Part shown: positions 7,507 through 15,144 of the stretch, one piece after another | How positions within the stretch are numbered: position 1 is the stretch's first letter | Layout: every line of letters begins with the position of its first letter | Program-made: the position numbers and the translations under genes | Source of the DNA: JANQPA01 sp964628385 | GTDB lineage: Bacteria; Bacteroidota; Bacteroidia; Chitinophagales; Saprospiraceae | Direction of reading: 5' to 3' | Assembly: GCA_964628385.1 (NCBI GenBank) | Contig: CAZVOD010000051.1 | Location: 1-31,440, forward strand | Length of the DNA stretch: 31,440 bases | The notes under the pieces: model-generated | Database searches by the model: none | The model's input: only the letters and a program-made list of their open reading frames with translations | Told to the model about the DNA's origin: nothing

Positions 7507-7708
7507 TTTTTTCGTTTTGTTGGCAAATAATGGGCCTGGTATGCATTAGCGTTTTGAATTTTTGGAAGTAAAAGGAAATTTCAAATCCGCTTATCAACGA
7601 AGCGCTTTCAAGTAGATGTGGAATATTTTTAATATTTACGCAAGGGGGTTGGAGATTGATGCATTGCGCGGGGATTTTTTTGCAGGGGGCTACAGTGATA
7701 TTCCCTCA

Positions 7709-7856
7709 AGACATGTCATGTCTAGACATGTCATGTCCATATTTTTAGACATGTCATTTTTAAAAATGACATGTCTGAGAAATGTTGATTATCAGCGTAT
7801 TTATCAGCATTTATTTACATCTGAAAGGAGATGTCATTTCTACAAATGACATGTCT
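7709..7856. repeat. Cluster of palindromes of the GACATGTC / ATGTCATTT family
   Basis: Four units occur in 148 bp of the 435-bp gap before the symporter: AGACATGTCATGTCT (7709-7723, arms of 7 around one T), a near-identical copy (7724-7738), a perfect 30-bp palindrome (7747-7776) built from AGACATGTCATTTTT and its reverse complement, and an imperfect hairpin (7829-7856) with ATGTCATTT/AAATGACAT arms. TGTTGATTATCA (7783-7794) in the spacer recurs with one mismatch at 12252-12263 in the second locus. I see no transposase. The rest of the 7507-7941 gap holds nothing else I can name. Confidence 0.8.
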
Positions 7857-7941
7857 GTTTTCCAGGCAGATATTTTCTATTCCTTCAATAATCTTATATT
7901 TTCACCTTTCTATACATTACCTTCACCAAAGAATTCGACCG

Positions 7942-9489
7942 ATGAAACAAACCAGAAAAAACTGGCAAAGCAAACTCGGCTTCATCCTAGCGGCTAGTGG
8001 TTCGGCTATTGGACTGGGTAATATTGTTTTTTTTAGCTCTAATGCTTACCAATACGGTGGAGGAGCCTTTTACTTGCCATATTTTTTGGCCCTTTTTGTA
8101 TTGGGAATTCCCATCATGATACTTGAATTTGGTATTGGGACGCTCACCGGGCAGTCTCTACCCCTGGCCTTACGCAAGCTTACCGGTAAGCGCGGAGAGT
8201 TCTTTGGTTGGTGGAGTATTGCGGGTACCATGATTATCACAATGTACTATGTCGTAATACTCGGTTGGGCCATGGGGATGCTCATGGGAACGTTTGGCAG
8301 CCTCTTTGAAGCTGGTGTTAGCGCTAGTTTCGATCCATTTCGAGAGCCGACGACCTCACCGAATTCCACCGTTTACTTTTTTAGCCTCATCTCTACCTGG
8401 GCCCCCATGTTGTTTATCACCATTATCTGGGGCCTGAACTTCCTCATCCTTAAAAACGGGACTCAATCCATAGAGAAAGCAGTACGCATTTTTGTCCCTC
8501 TTATGTGGTTATTTATGATTGGGCTGGCTATCAGAGGTCTGACCCTCGACGGAGGCCTGGATGGTGTGATGTTTCTGTTTACTCCTGATTTTCAGGGAAT
8601 CACCCAGCCAGATGTATGGCGCGGTGCCTTTAGCCAGATGTTTTTTTCTCTATCTCTTGGAATGGGGATAATGACTGCCTATGCCTCCTATTTACCCAAA
8701 GATGCCGATCAGGTAAATAACTCTTTCTTAGTTTCTTTCCTGAACTGTAGCTTTGAGTTTATTGCAGGTATTGCTATTTTTTCATTACTCTTTGTTTTTT
8801 CGCTTAACCCTGCCGGGACTTCTCTCTCCTTATCTTTCTTTGTTATTCCACAGGGAATCAATGAATTATCGAGTGCTCCCCTGGTCGTAAAAGGCTTTGG
8901 AGCCATGTTTTTCCTACTTATCATTTTGGCGGGGTTGACCTCTTCTGTTTCGCTTATTGAAGCTTCAGTATCAGCAATAATTGATAAATTAAACCTGAAT
9001 CGTACCAAAGCACTAATTTATATCAGCTTGGTAGGCCTGCTGGGATCAGCTCTATTTGCCTTACCTCAGATTATCGATAGCCAATTGAGTGGAAACGGGA
9101 CACTTGGCCTTACCCTTTTGGACCTCATGGATCACTGGGTATTCAACTATAGTTTGCTAATCGTTGGTCTTGCCGAGGTTATTTTTATCAGTTGGGTTTT
9201 TGGTACTGATCGGCTGCGAGATGCTATAAACAAATACACTAAATTCAAGCTGGGAAGCTCTTATGCTTTTCTGATCAAATATATCGTTCCTTTTTTGTTA
9301 ATAGTAGTGATTGTAACCAGTTTGATTGCTGAATATAAACCTAACGGAGAAGATGGTGGTCTTTTATATGGTTCTAATTATCAAATGCTGGGCTGGGAGT
9401 GGCTTCCTATTTTTATTCCTGTATTTTGGATCGTGATGAGTTTTATATTTTCCTACATATTATCTAACCGCCCAAACCCTAAAGAATGA
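7942..9489 (+). CDS. Sodium:neurotransmitter symporter (NSS/SNF) family transporter
   Basis: 515 residues from ATG 7942 (MKQTRKNWQSKLGFILAASG), chosen because upstream in-frame codons run into the palindromic repeats and lack family similarity. About 12 transmembrane helices of the LeuT fold. Helix 1 reads SAIGLGN, with N27 matching the Na+ ligand of LeuT even in number, followed by YGGGAFYLPYF and GIPIMILEFGIG. LeuT has Arg at position 30 (outer gate) and Pro at 32; here they are F30 and S32. Helix 6 carries FSQMFFSLSLGMGIMTAYASY, as in the family. It imports an amino acid or similar small substrate with Na+; the substrate cannot be told. The last codons overlap the next gene by 4 nt (ATGA), implying translational coupling. 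Confidence 0.92.
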   Translation: MKQTRKNWQSKLGFILAASGSAIGLGNIVFFSSNAYQYGGGAFYLPYFLALFVLGIPIMILEFGIGTLTGQSLPLALRKLTGKRGEFFGWWSIAGTMIITMYYVVILGWAMGMLMGTFGSLFEAGVSASFDPFREPTTSPNSTVYFFSLISTWAPMLFITIIWGLNFLILKNGTQSIEKAVRIFVPLMWLFMIGLAIRGLTLDGGLDGVMFLFTPDFQGITQPDVWRGAFSQMFFSLSLGMGIMTAYASYLPKDADQVNNSFLVSFLNCSFEFIAGIAIFSLLFVFSLNPAGTSLSLSFFVIPQGINELSSAPLVVKGFGAMFFLLIILAGLTSSVSLIEASVSAIIDKLNLNRTKALIYISLVGLLGSALFALPQIIDSQLSGNGTLGLTLLDLMDHWVFNYSLLIVGLAEVIFISWVFGTDRLRDAINKYTKFKLGSSYAFLIKYIVPFLLIVVIVTSLIAEYKPNGEDGGLLYGSNYQMLGWEWLPIFIPVFWIVMSFIFSYILSNRPNPKE

Positions 9490-9878
9490 AGTCTACAAAC
9501 GGTTTTCTAGTTCTAGTCTTTTTTCTGCTTTCTATTGGCACAATGAATGCCCAGATAGAGGCGTCAACCAATAAAATCATCCTGGGAGAATCTGTTACCA
9601 TCAATTTAGAACAGGCACAAGAAAGGTTAATTGTAGAATACAGGCCAAATAGTAATATCGTAACCAGAGATACTCTGGTATCAGCAACTCCCACCAAGAA
9701 TTTTGAGTGGACACCCAAAAAACCGGGAGTTGTCAGGTTGAATACCAAGGATGGATCAAAAAATGTGTCTGTACGTTTTAAAGGGCTTTCTGTAAGTGGT
9801 CTTCTCGTAATGTTATTAGCCGGAGTCATTCTATTTGGAGGAGCTGGTTTGGCATTCAGATCATTGATGGCAAAATAA
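9486..9878 (+). CDS. Small Ig-like envelope protein coupled to the NSS transporter
   Basis: 130 residues. A signal peptide (about 1-22, ending MNAQ) precedes a short beta-rich domain (ASTNKIILGESVTINLEQAQ ... FEWTPKKPGVVRLNTKDGS) with the look of a single Ig/fibronectin-like sandwich. A C-terminal transmembrane helix follows (about 103-122, VSGLLVMLLAGVILFGGAGL) with a short basic tail (RSLMAK). It should therefore be anchored in the inner membrane with the domain in the periplasm. The start codon overlaps the transporter's stop as ATGA, so expression is tied to the symporter. An accessory subunit is a reasonable inference; no named family is recognised. Confidence 0.8.
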   Translation: MKSTNGFLVLVFFLLSIGTMNAQIEASTNKIILGESVTINLEQAQERLIVEYRPNSNIVTRDTLVSATPTKNFEWTPKKPGVVRLNTKDGSKNVSVRFKGLSVSGLLVMLLAGVILFGGAGLAFRSLMAK

Positions 9879-9955
9879 AAAGTTTAAGTTTTTTGGAAAA
9901 AAAAACAGGCACATCGAAGGTTGTTTAGCAAATACTTTTGATACTGTATATACTT

Positions 9956-10022
9956 AGCTCGACTTTAGCATTTTAAGCCGCCCTAGCCATCAGTGAAATC
10001 AAATGATCGCTAAAGTCGAGCT
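9956..10022. terminator. Long-armed inverted repeat between convergent genes
   Basis: AGCTCGACTTTAGC (9956-9969) is exactly inverted at 10009-10022, with 39 nt between. The right arm touches the stop codon of the aldo/keto reductase on the minus strand. It lies between two convergent genes and may end transcription from both sides, though it lacks a good T tract. The long loop leaves a repeat element as an alternative. Confidence 0.5.
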
Positions 10023-10901
10023 TAAGGTATTTCTTCTCCAGTTGAGGCTTGCCAGAGTTCATACCATTCTTCATGAGTTAATGTGGCCTTACGAGCTTCA
10101 AGCGCTTTTTTAATTCTATCTATTTTGCTGCTGCCCAAAACGGGAATTATTCCGGAAGGATGTTTATAAAGCCAGGCTAATAATACCTGGTCTAGGCTGA
10201 GATCATGCCGCTTACTTATTTCCTCTGCTTTGTTACGGGTTCTAATGAGTTTGGGGTCATTGGCCTTGGAAAAGATCCTGCCACCACCCAAGGGTGACCA
10301 TGCAGTAGGGATAATATTATATTTTAGACATTGGTCCAAAGTACCATCTTGGAAAGCATTCAGGTGTAACAGAGAAATTTCAATTTGATTAGTAACCAAC
10401 GGAGTAAAGTGATTTAACATATCAAACTGAGAAGCGGTAAAGTTAGAAACACCAAAATAATTAACCTTACCCTCGATTTTTAGCTTTTCAAAAGCTTCGG
10501 CCAGTTCTTGCGGGTCCATCAAAAAATCGGGACGATGTATTAGAAACAGATCAAGGTGGTCTGTCCCGAGCATCTTTAGGGAGTTTTCTACTGAAGAAAT
10601 TATATGCTCTTTTGTAGAATTGTAAGACTTGATACGATGATCGGGTTTATTAGGGCTTACTAACTTAATACCACTTTTGGTGGTTAGTTGAATTTTTTTC
10701 CTCAAGTCAGGGCGTTTTTTCAACACCTGTCCAAATCGAGCTTCTTCAGTGTAGCCGCCATAAATATCTGCATGATCGAAATCTCTGATTCTCATATTAA
10801 TGCATTGATCTATAAAATATTCCAACTCTTTTAGGGAGAAGTTGGCGCCCCACTCGCCTAATCTCATTGTCCCAATAATAAGAGGAGAGAACTCAATGGA
10901 A
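10022..10901 (-). CDS. Aldo/keto reductase (YdhF-like), N-terminus lost in assembly gap
   Basis: About 293 residues are visible; the first few lie in the gap at 10902-11001. The readable part starts SIEFSPLIIGTMRLGEWG, close to the family's N-terminus, so little is missing. The catalytic tetrad is visible: Asp and Tyr in DFDHADIYGGY, Lys in TTKSGI and His in FLIHRPD. NADPH-binding features GVSNF, NQIEISLLH and IPVLGSSK follow. Layout matches E. coli YdhF, an NADPH-dependent oxidoreductase of unknown physiological substrate. It converges with the Ig-like gene across the inverted repeat at 9956-10022. Minus-strand codons beyond the gap oppose the lectin's signal peptide and are not part of this gene. 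Confidence 0.9.
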
Positions 10902-11001
10902 NNNNNNNNNNNNNNNNNNNNNNNNNNNNNNNNNNNNNNNNNNNNNNNNNNNNNNNNNNNNNNNNNNNNNNNNNNNNNNNNNNNNNNNNNNNNNNNNNNN
11001 N
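10902..11001. other. Assembly gap (100 N)
   Basis: Exactly 100 N, the usual placeholder for a scaffold gap of unknown size. It hides the 5' end of the aldo/keto reductase and any divergent promoter shared with the lectin gene. Confidence 0.98.
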
Positions 11002-11080
11002 ATAAATCGCTAATCAAATAGTGATTGTGCAAACCATAGCTCAGTATTACTGTTTTGCTTTTGAATATTTCACAAAAAGT

Positions 11081-12133
11081 ATGATTATGATTTTCCCAAA
11101 AATACCTTTCCATATTTTTCTGTTACTATTTTTCACAAATTTAACTTTTGCACAATTAAATTTAGATGATTTTCAGCTAGGTGGAGCAGCAAAAAAAGCG
11201 GATGAGCAGTGTATCCAGTTAGTGCCGGATGTTCAATATACAGCAGGTTCGGCATGGTATAAAAAGCCTATAGATTTGTCAGCGCCCTTTGAGATGGAAG
11301 TTTGCCTGGTGTTAGGAGAAAAAGACCTTGATGGAGCAGATGGTATCGTTTTTGTATTTCATCCTAAATTTGCCAGAACTGGTTTCAGAGGAGAAGGTAT
11401 GGGTTTTTCGGGGCTTATCCCTTCTTTGGGCATTGAGTTTGATACTTACCTGAATTACCATCTTTTTGACCCGGAAGAAGACCATGTAGCTGTGATGGTT
11501 AACGGTCAAACTTATCACGGTACTAACACTTTCCGGCCTATTGAGGTGGGTAACCTTGAGGATGGTAGTCGACATCTGATGCGCATTCTTTGGGACCCTC
11601 AAATTAAGCAGTTGCAAATGTTCTTGGATGAAGAGTCAATAGTTGTGCAGGATATTGACTTGGTGACCGATATTTTCAGAGGCAATCCAATCGTCTACTG
11701 GGGGGTAACCGCTGCCACTGGTCGGCTGAGTAACGTACATGAGATTTGCATCAAAAAACTGATTTTTACTGATGTATCTAAGAATGATGCCATGGATATG
11801 GCTAGTACGGAGCCTATAGACATCCCTGAAGAATCATTTGGTGACATTCAATTTCAACCGGGCACTTGTGAGTTTTATAATGCTTCCACTGGTAATCTTG
11901 ATAAATTATCAAAATACTTAAATGATAACCCTGAGAAGTCCCTTGGTATTTTGGGGCATTCTATCTCTTCCGATAATAATAATGCAAATAATAAATTGTC
12001 AACTAAAAGAATTGAGGCTGTAATTAGTTACTTAGTAAAAAAAGGAGTTGCTCGAGAACGGCTATTGACGGAGGAGCAATTTGAGAGTGAGCAGCAGGAT
12101 AATAGGGCTGGAGTTACTCTATTTATTCTCTAG
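11081..12133 (+). CDS. Secreted L-type lectin fused to an OmpA-like domain
   Basis: 350 residues from ATG 11081 (MIMIFPKIPF), preferred over a GTG at 11021 because a signal peptide follows directly (about 1-24, ending LTFAQ). Residues 26-231 are an L-type (legume-like) lectin domain: GADGIVFVFHP (85-95), GFRGEGMGFSGLIPSLGIEF (101-120), DTYLN (121-125) and DHVAVMVNG (134-142), which include the usual metal and sugar-binding Asp/Asn positions, and AATGRLSNVH (211-220). Residues 255-350 resemble an OmpA/MotB peptidoglycan-binding domain: ILGHS, NKLSTKRIEAVISYLVKKGV and a terminal NRAGVTLFIL. The pairing suggests a sugar-binding protein tethered to the cell wall. The stop lies 3 nt before a palindromic repeat. 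Confidence 0.88.
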   Translation: MIMIFPKIPFHIFLLLFFTNLTFAQLNLDDFQLGGAAKKADEQCIQLVPDVQYTAGSAWYKKPIDLSAPFEMEVCLVLGEKDLDGADGIVFVFHPKFARTGFRGEGMGFSGLIPSLGIEFDTYLNYHLFDPEEDHVAVMVNGQTYHGTNTFRPIEVGNLEDGSRHLMRILWDPQIKQLQMFLDEESIVVQDIDLVTDIFRGNPIVYWGVTAATGRLSNVHEICIKKLIFTDVSKNDAMDMASTEPIDIPEESFGDIQFQPGTCEFYNASTGNLDKLSKYLNDNPEKSLGILGHSISSDNNNANNKLSTKRIEAVISYLVKKGVARERLLTEEQFESEQQDNRAGVTLFIL

Positions 12134-12135
12134 CA

Positions 12136-12353
12136 AGACATGTCATGTCTNNNNNNNNNNNNNNNNNNNNNNNNNNNNNNNNNNNNNNNNNNNNNNNNNN
12201 NNNNNNNNNNNNNNNNNNNNNNNNNNNNNNNNNNNNNNNNNNNNNNNNNNTTGTTGATAATCAATTAAATTATGAGCGTTGAAAAAAAATGACATTTCTA
12301 GAGATGACATCTTTGTTTTTGAAATAGATGTCATCTCTAGAAATGTCATTTTT
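12136..12353. repeat. Second copy of the GACATGTC / ATGTCATTT palindrome family, interrupted by a gap
   Basis: AGACATGTCATGTCT (12136-12150) is identical to the first unit at 7709-7723 and runs straight into the 100-N gap. After the gap, TGTTGATAATCA (12252-12263) matches the spacer motif of the first locus, and a perfect 28-bp inverted repeat follows (12285-12312 / 12326-12353, arms starting AAAAATGACATTTCTAGAGA, 13-nt loop). The stretch 12134-12481 has no gene; apart from these repeats and the gap I see nothing in it. Confidence 0.8.
12151..12250. other. Assembly gap (100 N) inside the repeat
   Basis: Exactly 100 N immediately after a repeat unit. The break is probably caused by the palindromic repeat; the true size and content are unknown. 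Confidence 0.98.
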
Positions 12354-12481
12354 GGCCTACGCTAGCCTATATCTGACGTTATTTGCCTACATTTGACCAC
12401 TCCTTCCGCTCAACTAATCCCTGAAAAGGTCTGCTCCAAGCCAAACTTTCTATCATTCTTTCAAAAAATAACTGATAAAAC

Positions 12482-13003
12482 ATGAAGCCTTTCCATATAA
12501 TAATGACTTTTTTAATCCTATCTTTTCTTATAAAAGATGCCGCCGCCCAGCATATGAATAATCAAAAACTGGAACAAATCATCTACTTCGTCAGCGATAC
12601 GATGTCAGGAGAGGTGGGGAGCTGGCAATTCGTCTTCAATGACATTCCCATGTTCTGCTTCACAGACGAAACCCACAATAGAATGCGTATCATTGCTCCT
12701 ATCAAAATAATGGAAGCCGTCAGCAATGAAGAGATGAAAGCCTGTATGGAAGCTAACTTTCACACCGCGCTGGATGTAAAATACGCGGTATCCGAAGATG
12801 TGATGTGGAGCGTATATATCCATCCACTCAAAGAATTGGAGAAAGATCAGGTGATAAATGCCATCCAGCAGGTGTGTAATGCTCATGTTACCTACGGTAC
12901 CATTTATTCAAGCACCGACCTAGTATTCCCCAAATCTGAGGATCAAGATTCCGAAAAGGAAAAAAAGAAATCCCCAAAGAAAAAACTTAAAAGATCGCGA
13001 TAG
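12482..13003 (+). CDS. Secreted YbjN-like protein with Lys-rich tail
   Basis: 173 residues with a signal peptide (about 1-22, ending DAAAQ). The body (25-145) has a strand/helix pattern like the YbjN/type III chaperone-like fold: SWQFVFNDIPMFCFTDETHN, RIIAPIKIMEAVSNEEMKA, a helix with ANFHTALDVKYAVSED, VMWSVYIHPLKELEKDQV and a final VTYGTIYSS strand. The last 25 residues are extremely basic and low in complexity (EKEKKKSPKKKLKRSR). The YbjN resemblance is by pattern only and needs a profile search. The location is inferred to be periplasmic. It stands alone, with a repeat cluster upstream and 173 nt to the next gene. Confidence 0.78.
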   Translation: MKPFHIIMTFLILSFLIKDAAAQHMNNQKLEQIIYFVSDTMSGEVGSWQFVFNDIPMFCFTDETHNRMRIIAPIKIMEAVSNEEMKACMEANFHTALDVKYAVSEDVMWSVYIHPLKELEKDQVINAIQQVCNAHVTYGTIYSSTDLVFPKSEDQDSEKEKKKSPKKKLKRSR

Positions 13004-13176
13004 CCAGTATTATCCGCTCTTTTGGCTATGACTTTTTGAGAACCTATTGCTACCCCTTTTCGACTTCAAAGTAACATTTGAGCAGGCTCCGATTTGTTTA
13101 TTAAAACAAGCTTAGCTTTTGAAATAGGTAAAATGTCAATTTTCATTTCTATTTTTAGGGAAATAATTATCAAGTA

Positions 13177-14091
13177 ATGAAAAATACTATACTCTGTCTG
13201 TTGATCCTTTGCTTTACCTTACAGCAGGCCAAAGCTCAGCGTTCCTTAATTACTGTTGATGCCCCCGAAATGGATACGCTGGTCTTGAGTCCCTACAGCA
13301 CTATTGATACTAATGGAGGTTACGAAATATCCGGCCTGGTAAAGAGCCGAAATTACGATAACGTTTACTGGGCCATTAACGACAGTGGTGATCCAGCCCG
13401 GGTAGTACCATTCAATAGAAATGGAGAACTCATCAAGTACGTTGGAAATCCCAACTCTAAAGGGATGTTCATTGGAGGAGCTATCAACTCAGATTGGGAA
13501 GATATTGCCATCGATGACCAGGGCTTTTTATATATCAGCGATTTGGGCAATAACTGTAATTGCAGAAAAGACCTGGTATTTTATAAAATTATAGAAAATG
13601 GCCCTACCATGTTGCGGACTCAGGTGTTTGAGAAAATTTTCGTCAGATATCCCGATCAGAACCTATTTCCGGCTCCGGCTGACAAGCGCAACTTCGATAG
13701 TGAAGGGGTGTTTTGGCTGAATGACAAACTGCATGTCTTTTCCAAGCATCGCAGCGATAGCTACACCAAATTATATCGGCTGGATAAGGTCCGAAAGGGA
13801 CAAGTAAATACGCTCAAGCTGATTGGATACTTTGATTCAAAAGGTATGGTAACAGCCGCTGATGTTAGTGTTGATAGAAACCGCCTGGCTGTACTAACTT
13901 ATACAGGCGTCTGGTTATTTGAAGCCCAAAAGAAAGGGGATTTCTTTAATGGGAAGATTTGGTATCGCCCTATCCGGGCTACTCAGGTAGAAGCCATTGC
14001 CTTTGATGGTCCTGATACACTTATTATTGTGGATGAAAAGGGAGGCCTGATGTATGAAGTCAAGCAAAGTGACCTAAAAAATATAAGGTAA
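13177..14091 (+). CDS. Secreted beta-propeller-like protein of unknown function
   Basis: 304 residues; signal peptide about 1-20 (MKNTILCLLILCFTLQQAKAQ). Repeated blade-like strands are visible: YEISGLVKSRNYDNVYWAIN with NDSGDPARV, SDWEDIAIDDQGFLYISDLG followed by NNCNCRKDL, DSEGVFWLNDKLHVFSKHRS, and AADVSVDRNRLAVLTYTGVW with VEAIAFDGPDTLIIVDEKGG. The conserved Asp/Asn/Glu residues at blade tips (NDSGD, DWED, DLGNN, DSEG) are those of calcium-binding SdiA-regulated/phytase/SMP-30-like propellers. The substrate is not apparent. It is probably periplasmic or exported, and stands as a single gene. Confidence 0.82.
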   Translation: MKNTILCLLILCFTLQQAKAQRSLITVDAPEMDTLVLSPYSTIDTNGGYEISGLVKSRNYDNVYWAINDSGDPARVVPFNRNGELIKYVGNPNSKGMFIGGAINSDWEDIAIDDQGFLYISDLGNNCNCRKDLVFYKIIENGPTMLRTQVFEKIFVRYPDQNLFPAPADKRNFDSEGVFWLNDKLHVFSKHRSDSYTKLYRLDKVRKGQVNTLKLIGYFDSKGMVTAADVSVDRNRLAVLTYTGVWLFEAQKKGDFFNGKIWYRPIRATQVEAIAFDGPDTLIIVDEKGGLMYEVKQSDLKNIR

Positions 14092-14197
14092 AAGAATTTG
14101 AAAAGACAGTACGGCAGCTTCACCATGCATTTATACAACTATTAGCGGGTGTTTGCAGTTACATTACCAAAACTGTCTAATTTCAATTTAAATAACT

Positions 14198-14878
14198 ATG
14201 ATTAGGTATATAACAACTCTGGCTTTTTGCATCTGTCTATTAGCTATAGGTTGTACAGAAGCACAAAGCCCCGATAGTAAAAATACAGATGTACAACGAA
14301 TTAGTGACTATATCAGCGATAAGGATTATGACCAGTACGGCGTAGCTACTTTTGCCGGTGGCTGCTTTTGGTGTACAGAAGCCTCTTTCGAATGCATTCA
14401 GGGCGTGGTAGATGTGATCAGTGGCTACTCCGGTGGCGAAAAAGCTTATCCGACTTACGAAGAGGTAAGCTATAAAAGGACAAAGCATGCTGAAGCTATC
14501 CAGATTTATTACGATAAACAGCAGATTACCTATGACAAGCTTCTAGACATTTTCTTTGTGGCACATGATCCTACACAATTGAACAGGCAGGGCCCTGATG
14601 TAGGCCCGCAGTATCGTTCAGCTATTTATTACCGAACGGAGGAGGAAAAGCAAATAATCGAAAAAAAGATCAAGAAACTGAATGCTTCCGGTAAATTCGA
14701 TAAGCCTATCGTTACTGAAGTAACTAAATACGACGAATTCTGGACAGCGGAAGGCTATCATCAGGATTATTATGAGCACAACCCCGGCAACCCTTACATT
14801 CAAAAAGTGAGTAAGCCTAAGGTAGAAAAAGTTAAAAAGACCTTTGGCAACTTGCTAAAAGCAGAATATAAAAATTAG
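14198..14878 (+). CDS. msrA: Peptide methionine sulfoxide reductase A, lipoprotein form
   Basis: 226 residues. The N-terminus MIRYITTLAFCICLLAIGC is a lipoprotein signal with C19 as lipidation site, so the enzyme should sit in the periplasm or at the outer membrane. The MsrA domain spans about 48-205: TFAGGCFWCTEA (51-62) with catalytic C56, SGYSGGEKAYPTYEEV, HAEAIQIYYD, HDPTQLNRQGPDVGPQYRSA and TAEGYHQDYYEHNP. It reduces methionine-S-sulfoxide in oxidised envelope proteins. There is no C-terminal resolving cysteine; C59 and C65 are the only nearby ones. A clear terminator follows at 14958. Confidence 0.95.
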   Translation: MIRYITTLAFCICLLAIGCTEAQSPDSKNTDVQRISDYISDKDYDQYGVATFAGGCFWCTEASFECIQGVVDVISGYSGGEKAYPTYEEVSYKRTKHAEAIQIYYDKQQITYDKLLDIFFVAHDPTQLNRQGPDVGPQYRSAIYYRTEEEKQIIEKKIKKLNASGKFDKPIVTEVTKYDEFWTAEGYHQDYYEHNPGNPYIQKVSKPKVEKVKKTFGNLLKAEYKN

Positions 14879-14957
14879 AATTCGTCTGGCATTCGTTAGG
14901 CCAAATACACTTTTTAGGTAATGCCCAGTTTTTGGGCTAGAAGTTCTGCCTGTTAAT

Positions 14958-14994
14958 AAGCCGGTTATGCCTGTGTGGTATATCCGGCTTTTTT
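14958..14994 (+). terminator. Intrinsic terminator downstream of msrA
   Basis: AAGCCGG (14958-14964) pairs with CCGGCTT (14984-14990), followed by a continuous T run to 14994. It lies 79 nt after the msrA stop and 150 nt before the next gene. Confidence 0.8.
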
Positions 14995-15144
14995 AATAAT
15001 GGAATTACGATTTCTGCGGTGAAATATTATCTTGTGAGCGATTGAATAAAAGACTTGTTTCGCAGGTATAAAAATAGTTAAAAGTTTTGCTGATGAAGTG
15101 TATTTCTACTTCATAGCTTTAATCAGGAATCAGAAAAAAATAGT

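Noticed and set aside
7709..7856. CRISPR array
   Set aside because: Units are self-complementary, irregularly spaced and without unique spacers; no cas genes are present.
7831..7941. Longer N-terminus for the NSS transporter
   Set aside because: The extra 37 residues derive partly from palindromic repeat DNA; the ATG at 7942 gives an N-terminus that aligns with LeuT in residue number.
10902..11113. N-terminal extension of the aldo/keto reductase beyond the gap
   Set aside because: Codons past the gap are antisense to the lectin signal peptide and add nothing family-like; the real start is in the gap.
12143..12349. 68-codon minus-strand reading frame
   Set aside because: It consists of the 100-N gap and the palindromic repeat arms.
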